Assembly: GCA_030765065.1 (NCBI GenBank)
Contig: CM060975.1
Coordinates: forward strand, 203,150,007 to 203,214,006
DNA length: 64,000 nucleotides
Source of the DNA: Deroplatys truncata
Taxonomy: Eukaryota; Arthropoda; Insecta; Mantodea; Mantidae
Direction: 5' to 3'
Positions 44,450 through 56,694 of the stretch are shown here, piece after piece (position 1 is the stretch's first letter; every line of letters begins with the position of its first letter). The notes beneath the pieces are model-generated. The model searched no databases. It worked only from the letters and a program-made list of their open reading frames with translations, and had not been told where the DNA came from. A program made the translations under genes and the position numbers.

Positions 44450-45678
44450 CTTTCTACAAACGTAGATTGCCAGAATCCACCAAGCATAGCAATAGCATGT
44501 TATTAATGCATATCTAAGGATTTGCTATAATTTCAGATTGCCCTGGATAACAAAGTATATTTAATATAAATTACTAAAAACTTCAAAAATTACAACACAA
44601 AATTATAACACAAAATTAATTAATGCAACATCTTTAAAATTCACATAAGAAATAAAATAAAAATAGAGTAAGTGCTCATAAATTATGCAAGTGGTTTCTA
44701 ATTATAAAAATACTGGCTGTAATAGATAAAATAGTAAATTATTTTACAACGAAAAAATACCTTGACCTTAACCTTGACTAAATAAATAAAAAAAAATAAT
44801 AAGGTGATCTGACTTTTCGTACCCCACATTAGAACTTTCATTCTTCCTGGTGGCGTATGCCATATAATTTAAAACGTAAGAAGGCTCTCTTTGTTTAACC
44901 CTTTTGTATTTCATTTCATTTGTGTATTTTAGTTGTTTACTTCCATCTTGCTTTCGTGCGTTTGTTGCACTGTCTCCCTTGGAGTCATTTCCGAGTTTCG
45001 TTAAGAAAAAGACAAAAAAAATGTATAACTTCCCAGGTCTGTTCTTTTTTTCTTTCTTCTACAAACACTTTGCCCTCCCCCCAACCCCTGTTCTTCTTTT
45101 GCCACACCCCCTGTCTCTTTCTAACTGGCCATAAATAACAAGTAGTGGAAATTCTGTGCTTTTGTATATATACTTTATAGCACCCCCTCCCCCCTTAAGA
45201 AAAGCACAAGAATGTAGCTTGAAATGTTTTTCCAACTCTTTAAAAAAGAATGGATGAAGGAGCAAGCACAGGAACAGCAAGAAGAAAAAACAAAAAGAGG
45301 AATGGTGCAGAAATAAAAAGCTTCGCCACCATCACCTCGCCCGCCATTGTCTTTATTTTCTCTTCGTCTCTCGCTAGCCTTTTTCTCTTTTCTATTTTTA
45401 CAATGCAAGTATAAGGCAGGAGAGGACTTTTTCCCTCAAAACTGTAGGGGGAATCTTAAACAGACTTGGAGTGGCATTTGTTTGATGGCGGACCCGATTC
45501 TTCTCATTGCTAATAAGGGAAAAGTTAAGTAGCCGGTTGCTGTCGTCTGGCAGAGGAGGTAGAATTAGCAACAATGTCATTCATCAGCTTGCTACAGGCT
45601 TCATTGATCACAGCGTTTCCGGAAAAACGTCAAAAACGATCGTCAGACTTCTAGATAAGAGCATTTACCGTCTATATT
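44450..45678. other. Unassigned DNA
   Basis: AT-rich at first; from about 44880 to 45660 the composition is more balanced and includes T- and C-rich blocks. Overlapping open frames on both strands (44904-45580) have no recognised domain and mostly translate low-complexity stretches. Confidence 0.3.
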
Positions 45679-46529
45679 TTTACTTTCTCTATCGCGCACA
45701 TAGTAGGTAGAGGTGTGGTAATTCACCCAAAAATTTGACATAGATATTTCACCGGAAACAACGTTTTAAGGCCCCTAAATCAAAAAAAGAAAGCTATTTT
45801 TCGAAAACTATCCGTGAGTGTGTCTATCTGTTAACAGGACAACTCAGAAATGAAATGTCAAATAAATATCAAACTTGGTATTTAAGTTCAGTACCTTCTA
45901 AAGCTGCGACACGAAGATTCGCAAGAACAACCCTCCACCGCAAACTACCCTTTACACGAAACATTTCTAGAATTTTTTGAGCTTCTAAAAATGGCTCGAA
46001 AGGCTTTGATTGAAATACCATAAAATTAATGTATTTACATGACAAATAAAATGTATAGCTTGAATCTTCTGGAAATAGCTTGTGAAATCTTTATCAGTAG
46101 GAAGAAAAATTATACAATTCTGCATAGCCGGTAAATGTTAAGCGATAGATGAAAAAGTACTACACAAAAAATGTAGATCTCTTTAAAACACACAATTTAT
46201 TTCAAATAAATTATTTTTGTAGCATCAGCCATTTCCGAGATATCCGTTTTAATGGTTCGAATTTTTCAATATTTTGCCACTGTTTTAATGTCCTGTAGAT
46301 TTTCAGTTGTTTCCGCGATGTCATGGAAAGAGTGGACAGAATATAACGTCCAGTTCTAAAACATTTGATTATCGTTATTCCCTTTGTATCTATAGTAACG
46401 AATTGGCTAAAGCAGGTATTTCCGGAAAGGTTTATCTCCATTAAATTGATGTAGATAGGAAAATAAACTTTCGTAAGAATAATTTGTATATTCATTAATA
46501 AGCAATAAAGGGTAGGGAAAGTCATGTGT
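45679..46529 (-). mobile_element. Family A copy, reversed
   Basis: Left edge TACTTTCTCTATCGCGCACATAGTAGGTAG, right edge GGGAAAGTCATGTGTGAGG. The 5' terminus is cut at GTCATGTG, exactly where family B copy 3 begins. Confidence 0.87.
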
Positions 46530-47470
46530 GAGGCAGAATTTTTAACACTTAAATGATTTCAGTCAAATTATATAATACAAAAAATAATAACAGCCCGCCT
46601 TTAAGCAATATGTGTATAAATAACATATAAAATGTATGTAACAGTCATTGTTTTAATGTTTATATTCTTATGTACATATTTAATAATGTTATGTGAATGT
46701 ATTACGTAATTTAATAATGTAGGAGCGATGAGAATTTAGGTCAAAAGTTGCTAACAATGAGGTAACAATGAGGTAACCTTGAGGCAATAATGAATTGGAA
46801 AGTTTAATAATGCAACTAGTAATTCTTGGACAAACCAATAATGTAATTTTTAAACAGTTTATAAAGTAGCCAATCAACAACCAGAAAAAGCTTAAGTTTA
46901 AAGAAGGTATTCGATTGGAGTAGGATTAGCCAATCAGAAATTGAAATACAGAAATTTACAAATTCAGGCGGTAGAATTCAGTTGCTTGTAGACAGTGTTC
47001 CTAGCTGGACCCGAGGCGCGCCCTCGAGAAGTTTAATACGTATTCAGTGCGAGATAAAATTTCATTACGGCGAGAATATAGAGTTTATGTGTTAAAAAGT
47101 ACAAGTAGGTAATTAATAAATAATCTCACAGCTCTCTATATCAGTGAAGTGTTATTTAATCGTGTGAAGGATTAATAAAAGGAGTGAAGTAAAAATTATA
47201 ATCTGTGTAAGCCTACATTATTTAGCCGTATCACACCCTGTTAAGAGAAACATGTTTCTACAAAAGTAATACTGACGCAGCCGAGGTAAACCTAAATATA
47301 TATATATATATATAATAATTAAAGAAATATAAAAATACAAAGTTGATTCCTAAACATTGGGGCGAAGGCCACCGGTAAGTAAACTTGGGGCGAAGATCAC
47401 CGAAGAGTAAAGTTGGGGCGAAGGTCATCGGAAACTTTGTACCATACGTGGGGCAGTTACTTCATCCAGT
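46530..47470 (+). mobile_element. Family B element, copy 3
   Basis: Starts GAGGCAGAATTTTTAACACT and shows the complete landmark series including CCAAT-box pair, TAATACGTATTCAGTGCGAG, GGATTAATAAAAGG and TAAGCCTACATTATTTAGCC. It is followed by an AT run (47293-47314) and three tandem copies of the TTGGGGCGAAGG unit. Confidence 0.78.
47361..47445 (+). repeat. 28-bp tandem triplication
   Basis: Three units of about 28 bp, each containing TTGGGGCGAAGRYCAYCG, in family B copy 3. The same block is single in copy 2 and degenerate in copy 1, so the triplication arose in this copy. Confidence 0.85.
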
Positions 47471-47559
47471 TTTTTGGCTCCCCAACAACGGAACTACAAT
47501 ACACCTTACTGTAGGTTGCTTGTCTCCACATGTGAAGACTGTGCTAGGAGTATTATTTA

Positions 47560-47855
47560 TAGGAATAGAATTGCTCGAAGGAAAGAGCACTCCTCGTGGA
47601 TACTAGAGGGCTGCTTGGACGACGGGTCATTCATCGCGCTCTCTAGGTAGCTCCAGCTGTAGGACTGGTTTTCGAGCCTGGAATTATTAGGGAGTTCTGC
47701 GCGTCTGTGTGGCCTGTCCGCTTGCGGCCTATAGACTCCTGTGTTTCCTTAACTTCATCTCTTTCACGTGCGGGGTGGTAGTCAGACAAGATCTATGTAG
47801 TTCTATGTGTGCGAGATTCCTCTCTCCGTTCTGTAACCTAACCTATAACGTATAT
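47560..47855 (+). mobile_element. SINE family a, 3' half
   Basis: From GCTCGAAGGAAAGAGC through GGATACTAGAGGGCTGCTTGG, CGCGTCTGTGTGGCC and CCTTAACTTCATC to GTAACCTAACCTATAACG. The tRNA head is missing. Confidence 0.72.
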
Positions 47856-48301
47856 TAAGGACAGGATTTTCATACTGGACCATATAGATTAGATTACAGT
47901 TATTATGTCAATTACATACCAGAATGCATAAGCAAAGGCCAATCACAGTTTAATATTCATAAAAATTAAAAACCCTATCGAATGCTGCAGCTAACAGTGT
48001 AGTTCTGACCCTGGTTTTAAGTAAATAGCAACTTTACTAACCTGAGGAGACAAATAATTAAATAAATTAATTAATATATTTACATATATTTATACAACTA
48101 TATGGATTGCGAATAATTCTTGTAGAGCATTTATGAATTGAGTCACAAGTTGTAAACTGACTTAATACATTTTTGGACATACAATAGGCAAGCCAGAACG
48201 AGCATTGAAGGCAGTTTAAGCATATGGGATTTAACATTAAGTGGTTTAGAATATGTCTGTTGCGAGAGGTTCCATAAATTTATCTTACTGTTTCCTTCCT
48301 T
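47856..48301. other. Unassigned AT-rich DNA
   Basis: No gene or repeat recognised; flanks the simple-repeat cluster. Confidence 0.3.
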
Positions 48302-49103
<802 letters not shown>

Positions 49104-49606
49104 GCTTTATTTGTAGATTTTTTCATACACAGTCTTTTTTTTTACAATATTTCATTTATAAACTAACTTAACCTATGTACAAATTTTCTTGCCAGCTATA
49201 CTAGTCCTTTTGCCTGGCACCCTGGCCTTCTGGCTCGTTTAACCATCCCTTGCTGCCTTTTATCCCTATTACCCATCCACTTCCTCCTCCGTTTGCCCTT
49301 CTGCCTTTCTTATCTCTCTTACTTTTCTAATCCATTTCTCTTTTACTTTCTCTAGAAACTCCCCATATGCTTATTTTTCTTTTCTTCTTCTTCTCTTGTT
49401 AACATTTTAATTGCTACTCTTTTCCCATCCATTTTTCCCATTTATCCTCCCATACTTCCCTTCTCCGTTCTGCCAATTCTTTGCATTCTACCATATAATG
49501 ATCTATGCTTTCACTACCTCCGCAAAATTCACAAATTCCGTTTTTTCTATCTCTTAGCCCTCTCAGATACAATGATCCTGTTCTCATCCATGCAAACGCT
49601 TCGTTT
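49104..49606 (-). pseudogene. LINE 3' end with ATCT tail
   Basis: Minus-strand frame near 49600-49400: AWMRTGSLYLRGLRDRKNGI then CEFCGGSESIDHYMVEC, a C-x2-C-x7-H-x4-C motif as found near the C terminus of many non-LTR retrotransposon ORF2 proteins. After ELAERRREVWEDKWEKW a stop follows and then a 3' UTR that ends AAATAAAGC and the ATCT array. The 5' part is lost at a family-A copy. Confidence 0.75.
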
Positions 49607-50485
49607 AGTAGGTAGAGAAGTTATTGCATTTCACCCAAAACTTCGATACTGAGATTTCACTAGAAATACATGTTTTGGGGCCCCTGAATAAAAAAAGCAT
49701 TTATAGAAAAAGGTCCGTGTGTGTGTGTGTCTTTTTTAAAACATAACTCAAAAACAAATTAGGATAAATACCGCACTTGGTATTTAGGTTCAGTGCCTTC
49801 CATAGATGCAACACAAAGATTTTCAACAAAATCTCTCAAATCCAACTACCCTTTACACGGAACAATTTTCGAAAACCTTTGATTTTTAAAAATGCCTCAA
49901 ACGATTTTGATTAAAATGTGGTATATTAAAGATACTTACATTACAAATAAAATGTATATCTTGAACTCTCTGGGAATGCCTGTGAAGTCCTCTTCATAGG
50001 GAAGGAATTTTGTATAATCTGGTATAACTAGAAAACGTTACGCGAGAGACGAAAACGTAACATACAAAATTTGGTTCTCTTTAAAACACACAATTAACTT
50101 CCAATAAGTTTTTCTTTGATATAAGCCGTTTCTGAAATATCGGTTATTAAAGGTTCGAATTGTTCATTTCTTCGTGATTATTTAAAGTCCTTTCAATATT
50201 CTATTGTTTCTCGCGATTGCATGGAAACGCTATAGGATTTTAAGGCCAGCTATGACTATGCTATACTACGCAGCTGTACGCTACGACTATAGCGTACAGT
50301 TCTTCAACATTTGACTATCACTGTCCCCTTTGTATCTATAACGAAATGTGTAATGTAGCTATTTCTGAAAGGTTTATTTGGATTAAAATGTAGTAGATAG
50401 AAAAATAAGCTTTAATAAGTTTAGTTTGTATACTCACTAATAAAGATGGAGGGTAGAGAAAGTCATGTGAATGTATCACATCAGA
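49607..50485 (-). mobile_element. Family A copy, reversed
   Basis: Left edge TTTAGTAGGTAGAGAAG is the inner part of the 3' stem-loop, the right edge ACATCAGA the intact 5' terminus. A GT tract lies at about 49716-49730. It contains a small local inverted duplication (50274-50299). Confidence 0.88.
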
Positions 50486-50649
50486 TGTTTTTCTTTCTTG
50501 CAACAGAAAGATTTGATGTGCTGAAATATGGTTTTCTTATAAAAGAATAACATAATTTAAGTGACTATGTATATATTGTAATAAGTTACTTAACTGTTGC
50601 ACAGCTTCTAAGAAATAAAAATTGTTAACAATTTGTCCTCAGTGGTCGA

Positions 50650-50908
50650 AACTGAGTTTTATTTATAGACGCTCTTTAACTGCTGTGGTCCTTAGCGTCC
50701 CATTTTATATTCGGTTTGAAAGATTGGTAATTTTGCTCAGAGGCCTCTTTATCAAGCTTGAGGTACTTTTACGTGCCGTAAATCTACGACAAGGGACCAC
50801 CGACTTTACAATGGATTTTTACGCCAGAAAAAATCCATTGCCCTCCTCCAGGTTTGACCCCGGAACCTCGGGAACTATCATGGTAACCACTACACCACGA
50901 CGGACGAA
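50650..50908 (-). mobile_element. SINE family c with target-site duplication
   Basis: The same element as at 8.05 kb: minus-strand head with A-box region GTGGTGTAGTGG and B-box remnant GGGGTCAAACC, then the body with TCGTAGATTTACGG. The 13-bp duplication CCTCAGTGGTCGA at 50637-50649 and 50909-50921 is perfect, so this insertion is young compared with most repeats here. Confidence 0.9.
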
Positions 50909-50921
50909 CCTCAGTGGTCGA

Positions 50922-51217
50922 GTTAATTATTTCATACTTTGAGAAATTCAAAAGTGTAGCAAAAACTATATGCCAATTTTTTAAGCTCATCATTCTGAGT
51001 TTCTCCTGAAAATTTGATCAAGATTGCTTTCAACTACATCGTATGGAACATTTTTAATGTGCAAAAGTGTAAGGAAAAAGCATTGAGGTAGACCAGGTCA
51101 TTTATGCCGTGTGATTATGGGATTTTAATTCGGCAATTTTTGAACCCTTAAAGGGCTGTGAGACCAAAAGCATAGACAACAGACATACTTAATTGCAGCT
51201 TAAGCTTCAAAGTATTG
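50922..51217. other. Unassigned AT-rich DNA
   Basis: Nothing recognised between the SINE and the next family-A copy. Confidence 0.3.
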
Positions 51218-52037
51218 TTACTTTCTCTCTTAGTATACTAAGTAGGGGAAGTATTGTATTCCAATAAAAAATTCGATACCAAGATTTCACCGGAAATACA
51301 TGTTTTGAGGTGCCCTGAATCCAAATAAATTATTTCTTGAAACTTGTCCGTGTGTGCATCTCTGTGAACAGTATAACTCAAAAACAAAAAGCTGGATAAA
51401 TACCAAACTTGCTATTTGAAGTTAGTCTCTCTCAAGGATGCGACACGAAGATTTTCAGGAAAATCCCCTATCCCCTATTAAGGTTTTCCTTTAAATGGAA
51501 CATTTTTCAAAAATTTCGATTTTCTCAAAAAAAAACTATGTTTTGATTAAAATATCATATGCGTATGATATTTTTATGGTAAATGTAATGTATATCTTGA
51601 ATTTTCTGGGAATGTTCCCATAAGTCCTCTTCATTCTGAATGACTTGCAAAACTGGTAAATCATAAGAGATAGATAAAGTTTTACTAGACAAAAAATGTA
51701 GATCTCGTTAGACCAACAATTTACGTCACGTACATTTTTTTATCGAGAGAACCATTTCCGGGATATTGCTTGTTATTGGTTTGTATCTCAAATACGTATT
51801 TTCTCAAATGGGAATTCGTTGTTAGTTTTTTTATGTTCTCGACATACAAAGAGAATGGAATGCTCTACGTAGCAAACAGATTTGACTATCGCTTAAAGCC
51901 TAGCATATTCCCCTTGCACCTATAAGAAAATTAACAATAAGATTCTGCAAATGTTTATCTCGATTAACATGAAGTAGATGGATAATAAGCGTTTGTAAAA
52001 ATAGTTTGTACAAGAGTAGGGAAAGTCATGTGAGTGC
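51218..52037 (-). mobile_element. Family A copy, reversed, subfamily I
   Basis: Left edge TTACTTTCTCTCTTAGTATA and right edge GGGAAAGTCATGTGAGTG; the outermost 5' bases are lost. A short GT site is present (CCGTGTGTGCATCTCTGTG). Confidence 0.86.
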
Positions 52038-52265
52038 TCCTCTTATCTGTAGTTCCTAGATAATAGCCACAATATAAGAGCCTCTGGAACTTGGATATCT
52101 GATAATTCAAGAACTTGAAAAATGAAACATACAATAATTTTCTTAGGTTAGTAGATCTGGAAATGCACAACAAGGCAAATAAAAGAGGAAGTAACGTGTG
52201 TATATAAACTATATAAAAGATGCCTGATTTGTTTTTAATTTTTTGACTTTTAACTGGTCGGTACT

Positions 52266-52745
52266 AAGCGGGGTGGTTCAGTTGGCAACGACTGTGACGT
52301 GCATTCGGGAAGTGCCTGATTCAATTCCTAGTGGCCGACCACTCTTATCATGGGGGTTTTTCCTCTGGACGCCTAGGCGAATGCTGGGGTGGTGTATTAC
52401 ACCATGATTTCTCCATTCCTTCATTTCCTGCCATTCCATCTTTCAGGCAGTCTCTGGGTTCCGTAATGCGTGTGGTGATGGACAGATGGCATAGATGGAA
52501 AGATGTCCCGCTGCCTACGCCAGGCGCTCTCTTGCGAGACTCTTCGCCTCTACTGGCGGGAGCGGGTGTTTCGTAGGGAAATGATAGGGACTTCCTTGCG
52601 TCTCTGTGATCCCGTCTCCTGCAGACCTGCAACCTCCTGCGGCTCCTTCACTTCATTCCTGCCTCCAGGGGGTGTAGCTACAATACATCTAGTTGTCGCA
52701 GTGGTAGGTGTCCCCCTCGTGTAATAAATTCTACATCCTACTGGT
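52266..52745 (+). mobile_element. SINE family a copy
   Basis: The head AGCGGGGTGGTTCAGTTGGC and B box GATTCAATTCC are tRNA-like; the body and 3' block (GCTCCTTCACTTCATTCC) agree with family a. Open frames on both strands are by-products. Confidence 0.77.
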
Positions 52746-52760
52746 CATATAAGACGATGA

Positions 52761-53208
52761 ATGAATAAAAGAGATGAGCCACAATACCATGGAGGTGGAC
52801 ATGTAAAATGTTTGGCGATACAAGATTCATTTTCAACATCTTCTGTGACAAAAGTAGGGAATTACTGCAAGTTTAATTGTAGTTTAGAAATACGTGCTCA
52901 TGAAAATGAGAGGTTTATGTGTAAGGACTTTGTTGCTTTCGCGGCACAATGCAGAAACAATACCAGTGTAGAATATGTATTATAGCTTTCATACAATGTA
53001 AAGAATGTATGTCAAATAAATGTGTATGTTACACATGCAACAAGTGCTATGACCTGTCATATGTTAGCCTTTATCTTAATGGACAATGAAATAGGACCAA
53101 CTTCTGAAAACTTTCGAATTATGCAGAAGAAGCAGGAATATCTGCATTTAGCAAGGTTGCAGAAAGCAGACGGAGTACTAACATCATTGGTTTTTAATTT
53201 TATAAACG
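52761..53208 (+). other. Cys-rich open segments of unknown origin
   Basis: Two overlapping frames meet here: one of 74 codons (52761-52985, MNKRDEPQYHGGGHV...) and, shifted, a 45-codon frame from about 52948 with QCRICIIAFIQCKECMSNKC then VCYTCNKCY, i.e. several CxxC pairs. A frameshifted end of a transposase with a zinc-binding tail is one possibility. I do not recognise the protein. Confidence 0.25.
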
Positions 53209-53283
53209 ATATATATGGCGCAGAGGAAGCGTACTGGGCCCATAACCCAGAGGTCCGTGGATTGTAACCACGCTCTGCTACCA
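53209..53283 (+). pseudogene. Initiator tRNA-Met retropseudogene with genomic CCA
   Basis: The core GGCGCAGAGGAAGCGTACTG, GGGCCCATAACCCAG (CAT anticodon) and the 3' side CTCTGCTA match eukaryotic initiator tRNA-Met. The first seven bases (ATATATA) cannot pair with CTCTGCT, so the acceptor stem is destroyed. The T stem is CGTGG/CCACG, self-consistent but different from the usual GATGG/CCATC. CCA follows the discriminator A, as in a mature tRNA copied back into DNA. Confidence 0.75.
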
Positions 53284-54289
53284 ATCTTATGCAATGAGAT
53301 TCGATGGCTTCACCAGGCAAAATTACGTAATGGAGCCACCGAAACCAAGCAGCCGCTTACGATAAACGTCTGCAACCTGAGGACGCCAGCAAGACGATAA
53401 TGGAGGCCCTAACGAATGCCACAGGGGATATAAAACAAAACAAAGAATCAGGATGTGAAATGCTTGGTATATGCACAAAGGAAAACTGGACGCAAACCCA
53501 ACTTCTTTCTTAGTAAACACAAACGGAAAATCCGTATCGAAAAACTTTATTTTCTATACATGAATGAACAACCCTATCGTAGACAGAAAGAGTCACAAAT
53601 GTATTAACAATAAAATAATCAAAGAGCTGAAAAACCTAAAAATGAAGTACAAGCAAACTAAACACAACAGACTCTATAAATCATTAATAAAAATCAGAAG
53701 TATAATAAGATGTCACTGATTAATTAAACCTTTGATTAAAGTTAATAGCAGTGGACTTGCGTAATTCAGCTGACCAAAATAGAATTGCATAGATTAGTTT
53801 CAGATAGAGTATTTGTATCTTATGTAACTTGCAAAAAATTGTTTTTAAAATTAGTAAACTATATTAAAACCAAATGCACAACGGTAATAGCTCTGTAATA
53901 TATAGACTAATCCGTGGAATTCAAATAAATACATAGTTATTATTTGAATTAATTGTTCTTCCATTCAAGCCGTCTGTATAACAAGGTTGGAAAGGTAGAA
54001 TCAGACGACTGAAAAACACAATGCCATCGCCGGGATTTGAATTTGTCAGTCGTCTGATAGCTATCATTTAGATTATACTTATCTATAGTTGAATAACCCA
54101 TTATGTGATTTCCTACATAATCTACATAATTTTCCGTTATTTTCTACGCGTAAGTAGAAAAATAACATTCTGCGTTTAATGGCCCAATCCAACTTCAGGC
54201 TTACAACCTTAGGGAAATTTTGAAATATTATAGACACATGTGTGAGGCAATATTCTGTTACAGTCTTCTTCTTTTGTACAAAAGCCAAC
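53284..54289. other. Unassigned DNA
   Basis: No gene recognised. The first 250 bp has balanced composition and small frames on both strands without known domains; the rest is AT-rich. AGTCGTCTGA occurs in both orientations around 53965-54058, a small inverted pair. Confidence 0.3.
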
Positions 54290-54540
54290 ACAACAGATTT
54301 TTGACTGAATAATAATACCAATAATAACAATAATCCTGGCGCTACCGCACAAGAGGCTGATGGGGGAGGTAATGCGGCCAGCATCGCGCATCCTCCAGCC
54401 AAAATGTTAGCCTCTGCGGCCGGGATTGCTACCTATCGCAGCTCCTCACTTTCCCCATGGGTGGGATCGAATCATAGCGTATTCCGCGGCCTGTAAACAG
54501 AGCACCATACTTTAACCCACTGCGCTACAGCGCAGGACTT
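54290..54540 (-). mobile_element. SINE with (ATT)n tail
   Basis: On the minus strand CTGCGCTGTAGCGCAGTGGG supplies the A box and ATGATTCGATCCCACCC the B box. The body is GC-rich and the 3' end is an irregular ATT/TTATTA run near 54310-54340, a common SINE tail type. Unique in this window. Confidence 0.72.
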
Positions 54541-56224
54541 TTTCACTGAGCGGTGAGAGTAAATATAAATTAGAGAAATAGCAATAGTATCTAATATAAT
54601 AAAATCTTTTACAGCAATACTGTGAAAAATTATACACATGAAAATCAAATCTTCATCATTTTTATCAAGGTAACGTATTCGGAGTTTTTTATCTCTCAAA
54701 CTGTATTTTAGCAATTATTTTTTGCATTCAAATTTATTGTTCAACGGTTCCGTTATTTCACTCAGTTTAAACGTTGTTTGTAACAATTTATTTACTCAGT
54801 AAATGATTTCGTGGTCCAAGAAAACAATTACTGCCAGCGCCTCAGAATAATTCCTCTACCATTCTATTTTAGTGCAGTTACAGGCATATTAATTATGGAC
54901 CAAGAAAGACGAGTGCCGAAAACACTCACAAAAGACCTCAAAAATGATCACAAGTCACAATTTAATAGAGCGTTGTATACGTAAGGAATGCATATGAACC
55001 TTTCACATAAAGAAACTTTTACGGTCAAGCAGAAATTAAAGGCTTTTATGCTCGAACATATGAAAATGCAGTATTTATACGACTGGTAGCAGTACTTTAA
55101 TGGGCCTCATTAATGTACACCTGTTCATTAAAGTATTGGTATTCGACAATCAGAAGTGGCCACGTAACATCGTGAAAGCGCAAGTATCGATTATTCTGCG
55201 TAGTACGTCTCACAACGCTAGCAACTTTGTTTGACACAGGTGCTACAAGGTCATTGCATTGTAACTATAGATAAAGGAATAACGATTGTAACACCTCACT
55301 CAAACCAGAAACGAATACTTATGAAACCTTTAATTTAGATACATGGTCGAGCATAAACAGTTGTATGAAACTTGACTATAATGGTGATTAAAACGCTCGT
55401 ATGATAATTATACTCGCGTTTTAATTACTACCATTATAGTCTCGTTGCATAATATACTATTATGATCTTATAGCTTTCCTTTGTGCGGTAGATATGTCGT
55501 TTTTTCATACTGTGCACAGAAATCTGTATACTTCTGGAAATGCTGTCGCTTTACGGAATTCTTAGTCTCAAGTTGTCTGTTGTAGAAAGTCTCAGAAACC
55601 CCCAGTGAAACTAAGAGACATTTTGACTTTACTGGTAAGTGCCTGCATGTGGTGGGCGAGACGCAGAGGTGGCCTAAATAGGATTTGCAGGAAAGCGCCT
55701 ATCGGATTTGGGTGGACAGGGGAGATTCCATATTCTTGCCATTAGCCAAACAAATGGCAAATCTCCCTGTACACGATTCACACATTTCGCAGTATAGGGG
55801 CTGCAAATCATGGGGAAGGGAATCATCGGTGGATACAGTAAAGTGTCATTTTACTTCCCTGAAGACTGAGTACTCCTTTACACATCTCGCGTTTTTATGT
55901 CACAGAGACAATTCTGTTTAATTGCTCGAGCCTTTAGCTGCAGTGCTAAACTTATCATTAGTTAAAACATGTTTTGCAACATTATTGCCACAATCGAAAA
56001 TCTATTAATTGAATTATATGCATCATATGTAGGAGAAACTGAGTAACAAATACAGTAATGTGACAATATACTATTTATAGTATATTACTGATTTATAAGA
56101 TTTCCAGCTACTTTTATAATAAACGAAACACTTGCAAGAACATAATTGTATAAGATATACAAACGAGGAGGGGAATACCTCATGCACTGCGATCTACACA
56201 CATCTATTGTGATTACTACCCCCT
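54541..56224. other. Unassigned DNA with a long hairpin
   Basis: No gene recognised. It contains the near-perfect hairpin at 55364-55451. The part 55480-55920 is less AT-rich with a 78-codon frame (55685-55921, MQESAYRIWVDRG...) that has no recognised domain. Confidence 0.3.
55364..55451. repeat. Long imperfect palindrome
   Basis: The left arm TATGAAACTTGACTATAATG...ATTAAAACGC pairs with the right arm GCGTTTTAATTACTACC...ATAGTCTCGTTGCATA, with a 3-base bulge and few mismatches; the centre (TATGATAATTATA) is itself palindromic. A transcript would fold into a stem of about 40 bp. Foldback MITE remnant or small-RNA precursor are both possible. Confidence 0.7.
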
Positions 56225-56625
56225 GGAGGACCGAGCAGTAACGTGTTTGACTCGCATTCGGGAGGTCCCGGGTTCGCTCCCCGGGACCCTCTGAACCATG
56301 AGTTTTTCATGGTTTCCCGGATCGGCAGACGAATAATGGGGTGGTTCATTTTTACCACGTCTCTCCTAGCCTTCATTTCCTGTATCCAACGTCTTCCTTG
56401 TCATCTGTTTCAGAGTTACAGGACCAGACGACGATATTCGGCGCGTTACGGCTGGGTGGTGGCTGTGCATTCAGTAGAGGTTTCTTTTTGGAATCGTTGC
56501 ATGCATTCGATCAGCAAACGTTAGGGACCCCTTCCATGCTTGGTCTGGTCGCCCTTCGAGTGTCTACCCTCATCACTCCCTCCCAGGGGTCTCGGTAGAA
56601 GCAAAAAAAGCCGTTGTGACATAAT
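56225..56625 (+). mobile_element. SINE family b copy
   Basis: The head GGACCGAGCAGTAACGTG and B box CCGGGTTCGCTCCCCGGG (with a strong T stem) are followed by the family b body: TTGTCATCTGTTTCAGAG, GGTCTGGTCGCCCTTCG, CTCCCAGGGGTCTCGGT, AAAAAGCCGTTGTGAC. Confidence 0.8.
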
Positions 56626-56694
56626 TGCGGTGCTCTGTGCCCGGTTGCGGGGCCCTTCCGTTCGTCCGTACCTTTATCCGCACCTTTACCTTTA

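Noticed and set aside
52348..52724. 94-, 81- and 73-codon frames on both strands
   Set aside because: All fall in a family a SINE.
53209..53283. Functional initiator tRNA gene
   Set aside because: The 5' acceptor strand (ATATATA) cannot pair with the 3' strand CTCTGCT, and CCA is encoded.
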